The notes beneath the pieces are model-generated. The model was given only the letters and a program-made list of their open reading frames with translations, searched no databases and was not told the DNA's origin. The position numbers and the translations under genes are program-made. A DNA stretch of 64,000 nt from Azonexus fungiphilus. Its GTDB lineage: Bacteria; Pseudomonadota; Gammaproteobacteria; Burkholderiales; Rhodocyclaceae. Where the stretch lies: the NCBI RefSeq assembly GCF_003634965.1, contig NZ_RBXP01000017.1:118658-182657 (forward strand), given 5' to 3'. Shown piece by piece: positions 27,793 through 35,414 of this stretch (position 1 is its first letter; every line of letters starts with the position of its first letter).

Positions 27793-28185
27793 ATGCCCTT
27801 GATCCAGATTACCCTGAGTACCCCGACGCCGCTGCCGGCCGCTGCCGTGACCGCCTTGCAACGCGAGAGCACGCAGCTGATGCAGCGCATCCTGCGCAAG
27901 AACCCGGCGCTTACCGTGAGCAGCGTCAGCCAGCTGCCGCTGGCTGCCTTTGCCGCCGACGGCGAGGCGGTCGCCAGCGCCGCCAGCCTGCTGGCGACGA
28001 TCACCGCCGGCACCAACAGCGCCGCCGAGAAGGCCGAGTTCATCGCCGCCGCCGCCGGCATGCTCGGCGCCTGCATCGGCCCGACGACGGCGCCGGTCTA
28101 CGTCGCCCTGCAGGAACTGCCGGCCACCGATTGGGGCTACGACGGCCGCAGCCAGGCCGCCCGCCGCGCCGGGAGCCAATCGTGA
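27793..28185 (+). CDS. tautomerase-superfamily protein
   Basis: A 130-residue protein beginning Met-Pro (MPLIQITLST), so removal of Met would expose the catalytic N-terminal Pro of 4-oxalocrotonate-type tautomerases. It is about twice the length of the 62-residue 4-OT enzymes and nearer the MIF or DUF1904 size. The central region is helical and Ala-rich. The substrate is unknown. Its stop overlaps the GTG start of the isochorismatase-like gene (GTGA), so the two are coupled and probably act in one small catabolic step set, under the divergent LysR regulator. Confidence 0.72.
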   Translation: MPLIQITLSTPTPLPAAAVTALQRESTQLMQRILRKNPALTVSSVSQLPLAAFAADGEAVASAASLLATITAGTNSAAEKAEFIAAAAGMLGACIGPTTAPVYVALQELPATDWGYDGRSQAARRAGSQS

Positions 28186-28811
28186 GCGGGCCGAGCCTGC
28201 GCGCGCTGGCCGGCGTCGCCCCGTGCTTTGCCGGCGGCGGGCCGCTGGCGGTCGAGCGCACGGCGCTGCTCCTGATCGACTACCAGCAGGCCTATCGCAG
28301 CGGGCCGCTGGCCTTGCCCGGTGAAGCGGCGGCGAGTGCGGTCGCGCGCCGCCTGCGCGACTGGGCGGGGCGGATCGGGCTGGCGGTGATCCACGTCCAC
28401 CATCGCCTGCCGGCCGGGGCGCCGCTGTTCGCCGAGGGGACGCCGGCGGTCGAGGCGCTCGCCGGGCTGGCCCCGGGCGCCGGCGAGACGCTGATCGTCA
28501 AGCGCCAGCCGTCGGCCTTCGCCGGTACCGGCCTGGCCGACAGGCTGCGCCGGGACGGCGTCGGGCAATTGCTGATCGCCGGCTACATGACCCACAATTG
28601 CGTCGATTCGACCGCGCGCGAGGCCTTCCATCGCGGCTGGCCGGTCGGCATCGTCGCCGATGCCTGCGCCACCCGCGACCTGGCGGCGGCGGACGGGCGC
28701 CCGCTGGCGGCGGCGACGGTCCAGGCCGCGGTTCTCGCCGGCCTGGCCGACCGGATTGCCGAAGTCGTCGATTACGCCGGGCTGGCGTCGCTGTCGGCGG
28801 CGACCGCATAA
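28182..28811 (+). CDS. isochorismatase-like cysteine hydrolase
   Basis: A 209-residue hydrolase. The catalytic triad is visible: Asp in LLLIDYQQAY, Lys in IVKRQPSAF and Cys in THNCVDSTAREA. The family includes nicotinamidases, N-carbamoyl hydrolases and isochorismatases; substrate class cannot be fixed here. The start is GTG at 28182 with GGGAG six bases upstream, overlapping the tautomerase stop. Its 3' end overlaps the convergent diguanylate cyclase gene by 40 bases. Confidence 0.87.
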   Translation: MSGPSLRALAGVAPCFAGGGPLAVERTALLLIDYQQAYRSGPLALPGEAAASAVARRLRDWAGRIGLAVIHVHHRLPAGAPLFAEGTPAVEALAGLAPGAGETLIVKRQPSAFAGTGLADRLRRDGVGQLLIAGYMTHNCVDSTAREAFHRGWPVGIVADACATRDLAAADGRPLAAATVQAAVLAGLADRIAEVVDYAGLASLSAATA

Positions 28812-30394
28812 CGCCCGCGGCCGGCTTCCTTGGCCCGGTACATCGCCTGGTCGGCGGCGATCAGCAGGCGCTCGGGGTCGCTGTCGCCGTCGCCGATGGC
28901 GATCCCGATCGAGGTGCCGAGGGGGAAGGCGCCCTGGGCCAGCCGGAAGGGGGCGGCGAAGGCGGCCAGGCATTTCTCGGCGACCTTCTCGGCGGTGTCT
29001 GTGGCGCGCTCGTCGAGGTCCGATAGCAGGATCACGAATTCGTCGCCGCCGACGCGGGCGAGCGTGTCCTCGCGCCGGATCACCGCGGTCAGTCGCTCGG
29101 CGACGGCGCTCAGGGCAAGGTCGCCGGCTTCGTGGCCGTGGCGGTCGTTGATCGGCTTGAAGCCGTCGAGATCGAGGAAAAGCACGGCGATCCGGCCGCG
29201 GTTGCGCTGCGCGCGAGCCAGCGCCAGCTGCATGCGGTCGGTCAGCAGCTTGCGGTTGGGCAGGCCGGTGAGCTGGTCGTGGTGGGCCATGTGGCTGAGC
29301 TCGGCACGGCTTTCCAGCAGCTTCGAGAGCACCCGGTTGAAGGCCGCGGTGAGGTGACCGACTTCGTCGTTGCGCACCACCGGCAGCGGTTCCAGCGGGA
29401 GCTCGCCGAGGGTCATGCGGTCGGCCCGGTTGGCGGTGTCCATCAGCGGCCGCATCATCCAGTGCATGATCAGGATCATCACCAGGATGAAGAGCGGCAG
29501 GATGATCGCCGTGTTGCGCAGGATGTAATGGGTCAGCCGGCCGACCGAGGCATGGGCCTCGCTGGTTGGCAGGCGGGCGACGACAAACCAGTCGACGCTC
29601 GGCACCGATGCGGTGGCAGCGATTTCCTCGACCCCTTTGGCGTTGACCGTGACCCCGCTGCCGCGAAAGCCGTTCATCGCCAGGTCGTGCAGCTGATTGA
29701 CGCCTGGGGGCGGTGTCGGTGCAAGAATCAGCGACGGATCCGAGGCCCCGACAAATAGCTTGTCGCGTGGCGAGATCAGCAGCAAGCCCCCGGTTTCTCC
29801 GATCCGGGTGGTGTAAAGCGCCGCCAGGAAATTTCCCGATTGCAGCTCGGAAACACCGACGAGTACCCCGCGTACCGTGCCGTCGGCGTCCACCAGCGGT
29901 GCCGCCATGGGCAGGATGGGAAAGGCCGCGACGCGGCCGATTGTCGGCCGTCCGATGGCCGCCCGCCCCTGGCTGGCCTCGCGGAAGTAGTCGCGGTCGG
30001 CGGCAGAACTGCCGCCGCGACCGGGAATCGTCGGAAAGTCAGCGATGACCCGGCCATCGGTATCGAGCACGAAGAGACCGCGCGAGAACAGCGGATTGGC
30101 TTCCTGGCGTTCCTGCAGCCAGCTGCGCAGTTGGCCCGGTTGCCCGAGCAGCGCCTGCGGCAGCTTGCCGGCCAGATGGCTGAGCAGGCCCTGGCGGGCG
30201 ACGATGTCGCGGTCGACATCCTGGGCCGCATAGTGGGCGATCGAGGACAGCTGGGCCGAAGTCAGCCGGGTCAGGTCGTCGCGCAGGTAGCTGCTGAGGA
30301 AGACGATGCGGCTGAGCGCACCGACGAGCAGCAGTAGCGAACCGAGCAGGATCAGTCGGGTGGTCAGGCTGTTGGCATGGAGGCGGAATCTCAT
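28772..30394 (-). CDS. membrane diguanylate cyclase with dCACHE-like sensor
   Basis: A 540-residue protein. TM1 lies at about 12-35, a periplasmic dCACHE-like domain at about 40-285 and TM2 at about 292-313. HAMP follows, then a GGDEF domain with the intact active site RVGGDEF (449-453). The autoinhibitory I-site RRED (440-443) lies five residues upstream. It should make c-di-GMP from GTP in response to an external ligand, with product inhibition. The start MRFRLHAN at 30394 is chosen because it directly precedes TM1; an upstream alternative at 30427 adds 11 residues. Confidence 0.92.
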   Translation of the reverse strand: MRFRLHANSLTTRLILLGSLLLLVGALSRIVFLSSYLRDDLTRLTSAQLSSIAHYAAQDVDRDIVARQGLLSHLAGKLPQALLGQPGQLRSWLQERQEANPLFSRGLFVLDTDGRVIADFPTIPGRGGSSAADRDYFREASQGRAAIGRPTIGRVAAFPILPMAAPLVDADGTVRGVLVGVSELQSGNFLAALYTTRIGETGGLLLISPRDKLFVGASDPSLILAPTPPPGVNQLHDLAMNGFRGSGVTVNAKGVEEIAATASVPSVDWFVVARLPTSEAHASVGRLTHYILRNTAIILPLFILVMILIMHWMMRPLMDTANRADRMTLGELPLEPLPVVRNDEVGHLTAAFNRVLSKLLESRAELSHMAHHDQLTGLPNRKLLTDRMQLALARAQRNRGRIAVLFLDLDGFKPINDRHGHEAGDLALSAVAERLTAVIRREDTLARVGGDEFVILLSDLDERATDTAEKVAEKCLAAFAAPFRLAQGAFPLGTSIGIAIGDGDSDPERLLIAADQAMYRAKEAGRGRYAVAADSDASPA

Positions 30395-30429
30395 CTTGGT
30401 GTGAGGTCTCGGTCGGGGCGGCTGCAAGC

Positions 30430-32346
30430 TTACGCGAGATTGCCGGCCAGCGCCCGGCCGATGAAGTCGCGCTTGACCCGTGGCTTGGGCACGCGCTCGT
30501 CGAACCAGCGGCGCACGTCGTCGTCGAGGCAGATGCCGTGCATGTAGTTGTAGAGCGCCTTGTTCAAACCCCGGCCGAGGCTGGCGTGGTCGGTGCCGGT
30601 CGGATCGATGAAGGCCACGTCATTTTTGCCGAAACCCTTGAACGGTTCCGGCCTGAGCGTGATGCCGTATTCCGCGGGATTCCTGCCGACCGGCGAATGC
30701 ACGGTGCACGCGAAACGGTGGAAGAAGCCGGACTGGATGCAGCCCTCGGCGAACAACTGGCGCACGTATTCCAGCGCATCGACCGTGTCCTGCACGGTCT
30801 GCGTCGGGAAGCCGTACATCAGGTAGGCATGGACCAGGATGCCGGCGTCCGTGAAGGCCCGGGTGACGCGCGCCACCTGGTCGACCGAGACGCCTTTTTT
30901 CATCAGCGCCAGCAGGCGGTCGGAAGCGACTTCCAGGCCGCCGGAAATGGCGATGCAGCCGCTGTCGGCGAGCTGCAGGCAGAGTTCGGGCGTGAACGAC
31001 TTCTCGAAGCGGACGTTGCCCCACCAGGAAATCGCCAGATTGCGCCGCTGCAGTTCCTCGGCCAGCGCGCGCAGCGCCTTCGGCGGTGCCGCCTCGTCGA
31101 CAAAGTGGAAACCGCTGTGGCCGGTCTCGTCGACGATGCGCTCGATGCGGTCGACCAGCGTGCTGGCGTTGGCGCTCTCGAAGCGCGAGATGTAGTCGAG
31201 GCTGACGTCGCAGAAGCTGCATTTCTTCCAGTAGCAGCCGTGGGCGACGGTCAATTTATTCCAGTGGCCGTCCGACCACAGCCGGTGCATCGGATTGAGC
31301 ATGTCGAGCAGCGACAGGTAACGGTCCAGCGGCAGGCCGTCCCAGGTCGGCGTGCCGACGTCCTCGAAGGGCACGTCCGGCTCGCCGCTGGTGAACCAGC
31401 GCACGGCACCGTCGACGCGGGTGAAGGTGCGCAGCAGGTTGAGCCGCGGCCGTTCCCCGGCGAGGTGCTCGATCAGCGCCAGCAGCGGCGCCTCGCCGTC
31501 GTCGAGGGTGACGTAGTCGACATAGTCGAAGACGCGCGGCTCGGCCAATTCGCGCAACTCGGTATTGACCCAGCCGCCGCCGAGGACGATGACGATCTGT
31601 GGAGACTTCGCCTTCACCACCTGGGCAATGCGGAAGGCGGCATAGACCGAGCCGGGGAAGGGCACCGAGAGCAGCAAAATATCCGGATTTTCACGGTCGA
31701 CCGTCGAAATCGCCAGTTTTTCCAGCGTCGTGTCGACCAGCGTCGGCGGCGCCGCCAGCGCCTGCGCCAGCGGCTCGAAGCTGGGCTGGCTCTGGGCCAG
31801 CGATTCGGCGTAGCGGACGAACTCGAAACGGGGGTCGGCGGCTTCGCGGATGACGTCGGCGAGGTCGTTGAGGAAGAGCGTCGCCAGGTGGCGGGCGCGG
31901 TCCTGGATGCCGAGCGCGCCGAAGGCCCAGCCGAGCGGATCGCCGCTGCCGTCGTCGACATAGTGGTCGAGCGCCGAGAAGCGCGGCCCCTCGGGCAGGA
32001 AGGCGCGCGTGCAGATGCGGTGCGCCAGCGAGCCGTCGCGTCCCTGCAGCAGCGCCAGCGCCGGCCCGGTGGCGACGCGGTAGCGCTCGAACTGGTTGAG
32101 GAAGGTCTTGATCGTCGGCGAACGCTGCTTGCGCGGCAGCGCTTCCGCCGCCGCCCGCAACTGTTCGAGGCCGGCCGGCGAGAGCAGTTCGAGAACGGTG
32201 CCCAGCGCCAGGTCGGCCTGCGTCGCATGGAAGCCGCGCGAGCGCAGGAAGCCGGTCAGGTAGGCCGTCGCCGGGTAGGGCGTGTTCAGTTGCGTCAGCG
32301 GCGGAATCAGCGACAGCAGGCGGGGGCGGGCGGGCAGGGCGGTCAT
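30430..32346 (-). CDS. B12-binding-type radical SAM protein
   Basis: A 638-residue protein with an N-terminal cobalamin-binding-like Rossmann region (LLSLIPPLTQLNTPYPATAYL; IVIVLGGGWVNTE near 252) and a radical SAM barrel. The cluster cysteines are Cys371, Cys376 and Cys379 in HGCYWKKCSFC, a CX4CX2C spacing instead of the standard CX3CX2C. Downstream barrel motifs include GLEVASDRLLALMKKG and YLMYGFPTQT. The function is unknown; relatives modify lipids, peptides or small molecules. It carries an internal perfect ACGGTCGACCGT palindrome (31693). The neighbouring genes do not reveal a pathway. Confidence 0.85.
   Translation of the reverse strand: MTALPARPRLLSLIPPLTQLNTPYPATAYLTGFLRSRGFHATQADLALGTVLELLSPAGLEQLRAAAEALPRKQRSPTIKTFLNQFERYRVATGPALALLQGRDGSLAHRICTRAFLPEGPRFSALDHYVDDGSGDPLGWAFGALGIQDRARHLATLFLNDLADVIREAADPRFEFVRYAESLAQSQPSFEPLAQALAAPPTLVDTTLEKLAISTVDRENPDILLLSVPFPGSVYAAFRIAQVVKAKSPQIVIVLGGGWVNTELRELAEPRVFDYVDYVTLDDGEAPLLALIEHLAGERPRLNLLRTFTRVDGAVRWFTSGEPDVPFEDVGTPTWDGLPLDRYLSLLDMLNPMHRLWSDGHWNKLTVAHGCYWKKCSFCDVSLDYISRFESANASTLVDRIERIVDETGHSGFHFVDEAAPPKALRALAEELQRRNLAISWWGNVRFEKSFTPELCLQLADSGCIAISGGLEVASDRLLALMKKGVSVDQVARVTRAFTDAGILVHAYLMYGFPTQTVQDTVDALEYVRQLFAEGCIQSGFFHRFACTVHSPVGRNPAEYGITLRPEPFKGFGKNDVAFIDPTGTDHASLGRGLNKALYNYMHGICLDDDVRRWFDERVPKPRVKRDFIGRALAGNLA
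31693..31704. repeat. ACGGTCGACCGT palindrome, perfect copy
   Basis: Perfect 12-mer in context ATTTTCACGGTCGACCGTCG inside the radical SAM gene, encoding S-T-V-D-R on the minus strand. Confidence 0.8.
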
Positions 32347-32383
32347 CGCCGGCAGTTTACCCGCTGCCGCCGGTAAACGACAC

Positions 32384-32405
32384 GGGGCGGCCCGCCGGCC
32401 GCCCC
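32384..32405 (-). terminator. GC-rich hairpin after the triple-repeat gene
   Basis: Perfect 9-bp stem GGGGCGGCC / GGCCGCCCC with a 4-base loop, 19 bases after the stop of the repeat protein. There is no long T run, so efficiency is uncertain. Confidence 0.5.
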
Positions 32406-32423
32406 GCATCGGCGTGTCCGGTC

Positions 32424-33041
32424 TTAGCTGCTGGCCGAGCCGAGGGCCAGCTTCTGCTTGTTGTACTGCTCGAGCGCGCGCTGCGTGCCGTAGGCGATCG
32501 CTTCCTCGGTCGAGGCAAACTGGCGGCGGCCGTTGCCGGTGCTCGCTTCGTTCTGGCTGGCGGTCTGGCTGCTGCGGCCGGATTGTTCGGCGGCACGCGC
32601 GGTGCCGTAGGCGATCGCCTCGTCCACCGAGGCGAACTGGCGGCGGGAACTGCCGCTGCTGGCCGAGGTCTTGTCGGCGCTGTCGACCGTACGGGTGGCT
32701 TGCTGCTGTTCGGCCGCGCGCGCCGTGCCGTAGGCGATCGCTTCGTCGATCGAGCCGAACTGGCGGCGTTCCGGGCGGCTGACTTCGGATTGCTGGCGGG
32801 CGACGCCTTCGCTGCTCAGCGAGACTTTCGTCGAACTGCCGGCGGTGCTCGTGGAGGTCGTCCCGGAGATCTGCTGCAGCGCATTCTTCAGGCCGCTGCT
32901 GTCGGCACCGATGGCGCTGGCCATCTTCTCGGCCGACTTCAGGCTGCTGGTCAGGGAATTGATCGAGCGTTCGCTGCGGCTGCTGGCAAGCTGGCTGCGG
33001 TAGGCATCCTGGGCGGAGCTGGAACTGATCGCGGTGGACAT
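32424..33041 (-). CDS. unknown protein with three tandem DEAIAYGTARA repeats
   Basis: I do not recognise this 205-residue protein. It is Ser/Gln/Ala-rich with no signal peptide or membrane segment. Three near-identical units begin at residues 92, 133 and 172, each reading RRQF-x-S-x-(D/E)EAIAYGT-x-RA-x-EQ, separated by Ser/Thr/Gln-rich linkers of about 20 residues. Residues 72-76 read KVSLS, a motif shared with three other unknown proteins in the window and reminiscent of FlgM (SVTLSDAQ). GAGG lies upstream of the ATG. It is a stand-alone gene followed by a GC-rich hairpin. Confidence 0.8.
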   Translation of the reverse strand: MSTAISSSSAQDAYRSQLASSRSERSINSLTSSLKSAEKMASAIGADSSGLKNALQQISGTTSTSTAGSSTKVSLSSEGVARQQSEVSRPERRQFGSIDEAIAYGTARAAEQQQATRTVDSADKTSASSGSSRRQFASVDEAIAYGTARAAEQSGRSSQTASQNEASTGNGRRQFASTEEAIAYGTQRALEQYNKQKLALGSASS

Positions 33042-33191
33042 GATGACCTCGGGAGTACGGAATACCGGATCAGCGATCCGGCCAGAACCTCAGTGTACGC
33101 CAATGCCGCCAACTGCGCAAAAAACGGGCAGCGCAACAAAAGCGCTTATCCGTCAGTCGGCTAGAAACACCGCACAGTGCGCTTCCACAGA

Positions 33192-33216
33192 CTTATCCAC
33201 AGAAATCGTGGATAAG
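33192..33216. promoter_or_regulatory. inverted pair of DnaA-box-like sites upstream of dinB
   Basis: CTTATCCAC-N7-GTGGATAAG, perfect 9-bp arms. The left arm extends to TTATCCACA (33193-33201), the perfect DnaA box; the right arm gives TTATCCACG on the other strand. It lies 37-61 bases before the dinB LexA box. Confidence 0.6.
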
Positions 33217-33252
33217 CTGCTGGCTGGTGCTGGGGGTATTTCGCGATTTATA

Positions 33253-33268
33253 CTGTGGATATGAACAG
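33253..33268. promoter_or_regulatory. LexA (SOS) box overlapping the dinB start codon
   Basis: CTGTGGATATGAACAG fits CTGT-N8-ACAG, flanked as TA-box-TC in line with the extended consensus. A consensus-like -10 (TATACT, 33249-33254) overlaps its left half, and the ATG at 33261 lies inside it. LexA would directly occlude the promoter. Confidence 0.88.
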
Positions 33269-34409
33269 TCATCGCCGCATCGCCCACCTCGACATGGACG
33301 CCTTCTTTGCCTCGGTCGAGTTGCGGCATTACCCGATGCTGCGCGGCCAGCCGGTGGTCGTCGGCGGTCGCCGCGTCGATCGGCCGGTCGAGCAGGCCGA
33401 CGGCAGCCTGCGTTTCGCCCGCCTGCGCGATTACGTCGGGCGTGGCGTGATCACCACCTCGACCTACGAGGCGCGGGCGCTCGGCGTGTTTTCCGGGATG
33501 GGGCTGATGAAGGCGGCGCAACTGGCGCCCGACGCCATCCTGCTGCCGGCCAACTTCGACGCCTACCGCGATTACTCGCGGCGTTTCAAGGCGGCGGTGG
33601 CGAGCGTCGCGCCGGTGATCGAGGACCGCGGCATCGACGAGATCTACATCGACCTGAGCGGCATCGCCGAGGACAGCCTGCCGCTGGCCCGGCGGATCAA
33701 GCAGGCGGTGCTGGCGGCCACCGGGCTGACCTGCTCGATCGGCATCACCCCGAACAAGCTGCTGGCCAAGATCGCTTCCGACCTCGACAAGCCCGACGGC
33801 ATCACCATCCTCGGTCATGAGGACGTGCCGACGCGGATCTGGCCGCTGGCGGCACGCAAGATCAACGGCATCGGCCCGAAAGCGGCCGAGCGGTTGCGCG
33901 CCATGGGCGTCGACACGGTCGGCCAGCTGGCGGCGGTGGCCGAGAGCGAACTGGTCCGCCGCTTCGGCGCCAGCACCGGCAGCTGGCTGTGGCGCGCCGC
34001 CCGCGGCATCGACGAGCGGCCGCTGGTGACCGAGCGCGACCCCAAATCGGTCAGCCGCGAGAGCACCTTCGAGCGCGACCTCGACGTCGGCCTCGACCGG
34101 GCGGCGCTCTCCGAGGCCTTCACCGGGCTGTGCGCCCGGGTCGCCGACGACCTCGCGCGCAAGGGCCTGGTAGCGCGGACGATCGGCATCAAGCTGCGCT
34201 TCGCCGATTTCAGCACGGTCACCCGCGACCTGACGCTGGCCGAACCGCTGGCCGACGCCCGGGCGATTCGCCAGGCGGCCGGGCAGTGCCTGAAGCGCAT
34301 CGCGCTCGGCAAGCGCATCCGCCTGCTCGGCGTGCGCGCCGCCGGGCTGCAGCCGCCGCCGGCAACGCCGGTCCCGGTGGCGGTGCAGGCCGAGCTGCAA
34401 CTCTTTTAG
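33261..34409 (+). CDS. dinB: DNA polymerase IV (Y family)
   Basis: A 382-residue translesion polymerase. Catalytic carboxylates lie in HLDMDAFFASVE (N-terminal) and GIDEIYIDLSG. Little-finger and thumb motifs include SIGITPNKLLAKIASD and NGIGPKAAERLRAMG. An extra segment of about 24 residues (about 37-60) sits where most DinB proteins pass directly from VVVGG to RGVITTSTYEAR. No Shine-Dalgarno is visible. The -10 lies seven bases before the ATG, so the mRNA may be leaderless. Induction by the SOS response is expected from the LexA box. Confidence 0.92.
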   Translation: MNSHRRIAHLDMDAFFASVELRHYPMLRGQPVVVGGRRVDRPVEQADGSLRFARLRDYVGRGVITTSTYEARALGVFSGMGLMKAAQLAPDAILLPANFDAYRDYSRRFKAAVASVAPVIEDRGIDEIYIDLSGIAEDSLPLARRIKQAVLAATGLTCSIGITPNKLLAKIASDLDKPDGITILGHEDVPTRIWPLAARKINGIGPKAAERLRAMGVDTVGQLAAVAESELVRRFGASTGSWLWRAARGIDERPLVTERDPKSVSRESTFERDLDVGLDRAALSEAFTGLCARVADDLARKGLVARTIGIKLRFADFSTVTRDLTLAEPLADARAIRQAAGQCLKRIALGKRIRLLGVRAAGLQPPPATPVPVAVQAELQLF

Positions 34410-34461
34410 CGGCCGGCGCCGCCTGCCTTTATCATTCGCGCTTTTGCCGCCGGCCGTTCTC

Positions 34462-35331
34462 ATGTCCTACCTGCTCATCGTCAACCTGATCTGGTCGTTT
34501 TCCTTCAGCCTGATCGGCCAGTATCTCGCCGGCCAGGTCGATAGCGACTTCGCCGTGCTTGCCCGGGTTGCCGTCGCCGCCCTGATCTTTCTGCCGTTCA
34601 CCGTCTGGCGCGGCCTGCCGGCACGGCTGGCGGCCGGTTTCTGGCTGGCCGGGGCGCTCCAGTTCGGCATCACCTACCTCTGCCTGTACCGCAGCTTCAG
34701 CGTGCTGACGGTGCCGGAAGTGCTGCTGTTCACGGTGCTGACGCCGATCTACGTGACCCTGATCGAGGACGCGCTCGAACGCCGCTTCAACCGCTGGGCG
34801 CTGTTCGCAGCCGCGGTCGCCGTCGGCGGCGGCATCCTGATCCGCTGGCAGCCGCTGGCTGGCGAATTCCTGTGGGGCTTCGTGCTGCTGCAGATCGCCA
34901 ATGCGACCTTCGCCGCCGGCCAGGTGCTCTGTCGCCACCTGCTGCTGCATCATCCGGTCGAGCTGCCGCTGTACCGCTTCTTCGGCCATTTCTTCCTCGG
35001 CGCGCTGGTCCTCGTGCTGCCGTCCTTCCTGATCTTCGGCAACCCGGACAAGCTGCCGGTGACGGCGATCCAGTGGGGCGTGCTGCTGTGGATGGGCCTT
35101 TTCGCGACGGCGCTTGGCCTGTTCTGGTGGGTCAAGGGCAGCGTCCGCGTCGATGCCGGCACGCTGGCGGTGATGAACGAGCTGCACGTGCCGCTTGGCC
35201 TGCTGGTCAACCTGCTGATCTGGAACCGCGACGCCGACCTCGCCAAGATCGCCCTCGGTGGCAGCGTCATCCTGCTGTCGCTGGCGATCAACCGGTTCGG
35301 CCGGCGGCCGCCGGCGCTGGCGGCGAGCTGA
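34462..35331 (+). CDS. EamA/DMT-family transporter
   Basis: A 289-residue protein with about ten TM helices in two EamA repeats, the usual drug/metabolite transporter layout. The first repeat opens MSYLLIVNLIWSFSFSLIGQYL and the second begins near residue 140 (WGFVLLQIANATFAAGQVL). Substrates of this family include amino acids and small metabolites; none can be named here. ATG at 34462 is preferred over TTG at 34444 because it begins the first helix. It is downstream of dinB with a 52-base gap. Confidence 0.82.
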   Translation: MSYLLIVNLIWSFSFSLIGQYLAGQVDSDFAVLARVAVAALIFLPFTVWRGLPARLAAGFWLAGALQFGITYLCLYRSFSVLTVPEVLLFTVLTPIYVTLIEDALERRFNRWALFAAAVAVGGGILIRWQPLAGEFLWGFVLLQIANATFAAGQVLCRHLLLHHPVELPLYRFFGHFFLGALVLVLPSFLIFGNPDKLPVTAIQWGVLLWMGLFATALGLFWWVKGSVRVDAGTLAVMNELHVPLGLLVNLLIWNRDADLAKIALGGSVILLSLAINRFGRRPPALAAS

Positions 35332-35372
35332 GCGCGGATTTAGCAGAGATCAAGACGGCGCGGCTAATTCCT

Positions 35373-35399
35373 GAGTAAATTACTCAACATTAATTGAGT
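35373..35399. promoter_or_regulatory. overlapping palindromes upstream of the chemoreceptor gene
   Basis: GAGTAA-A-TTACTC (35373-35385) overlaps ACTCAA-N6-TTGAGT (35382-35399), giving three evenly spaced GAGT/ACTC words in an AT-rich patch just before the start codon. Possible operator; protein unknown. Confidence 0.4.
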
Positions 35400-35414
35400 G
35401 AGGCAGGAAGCAGC

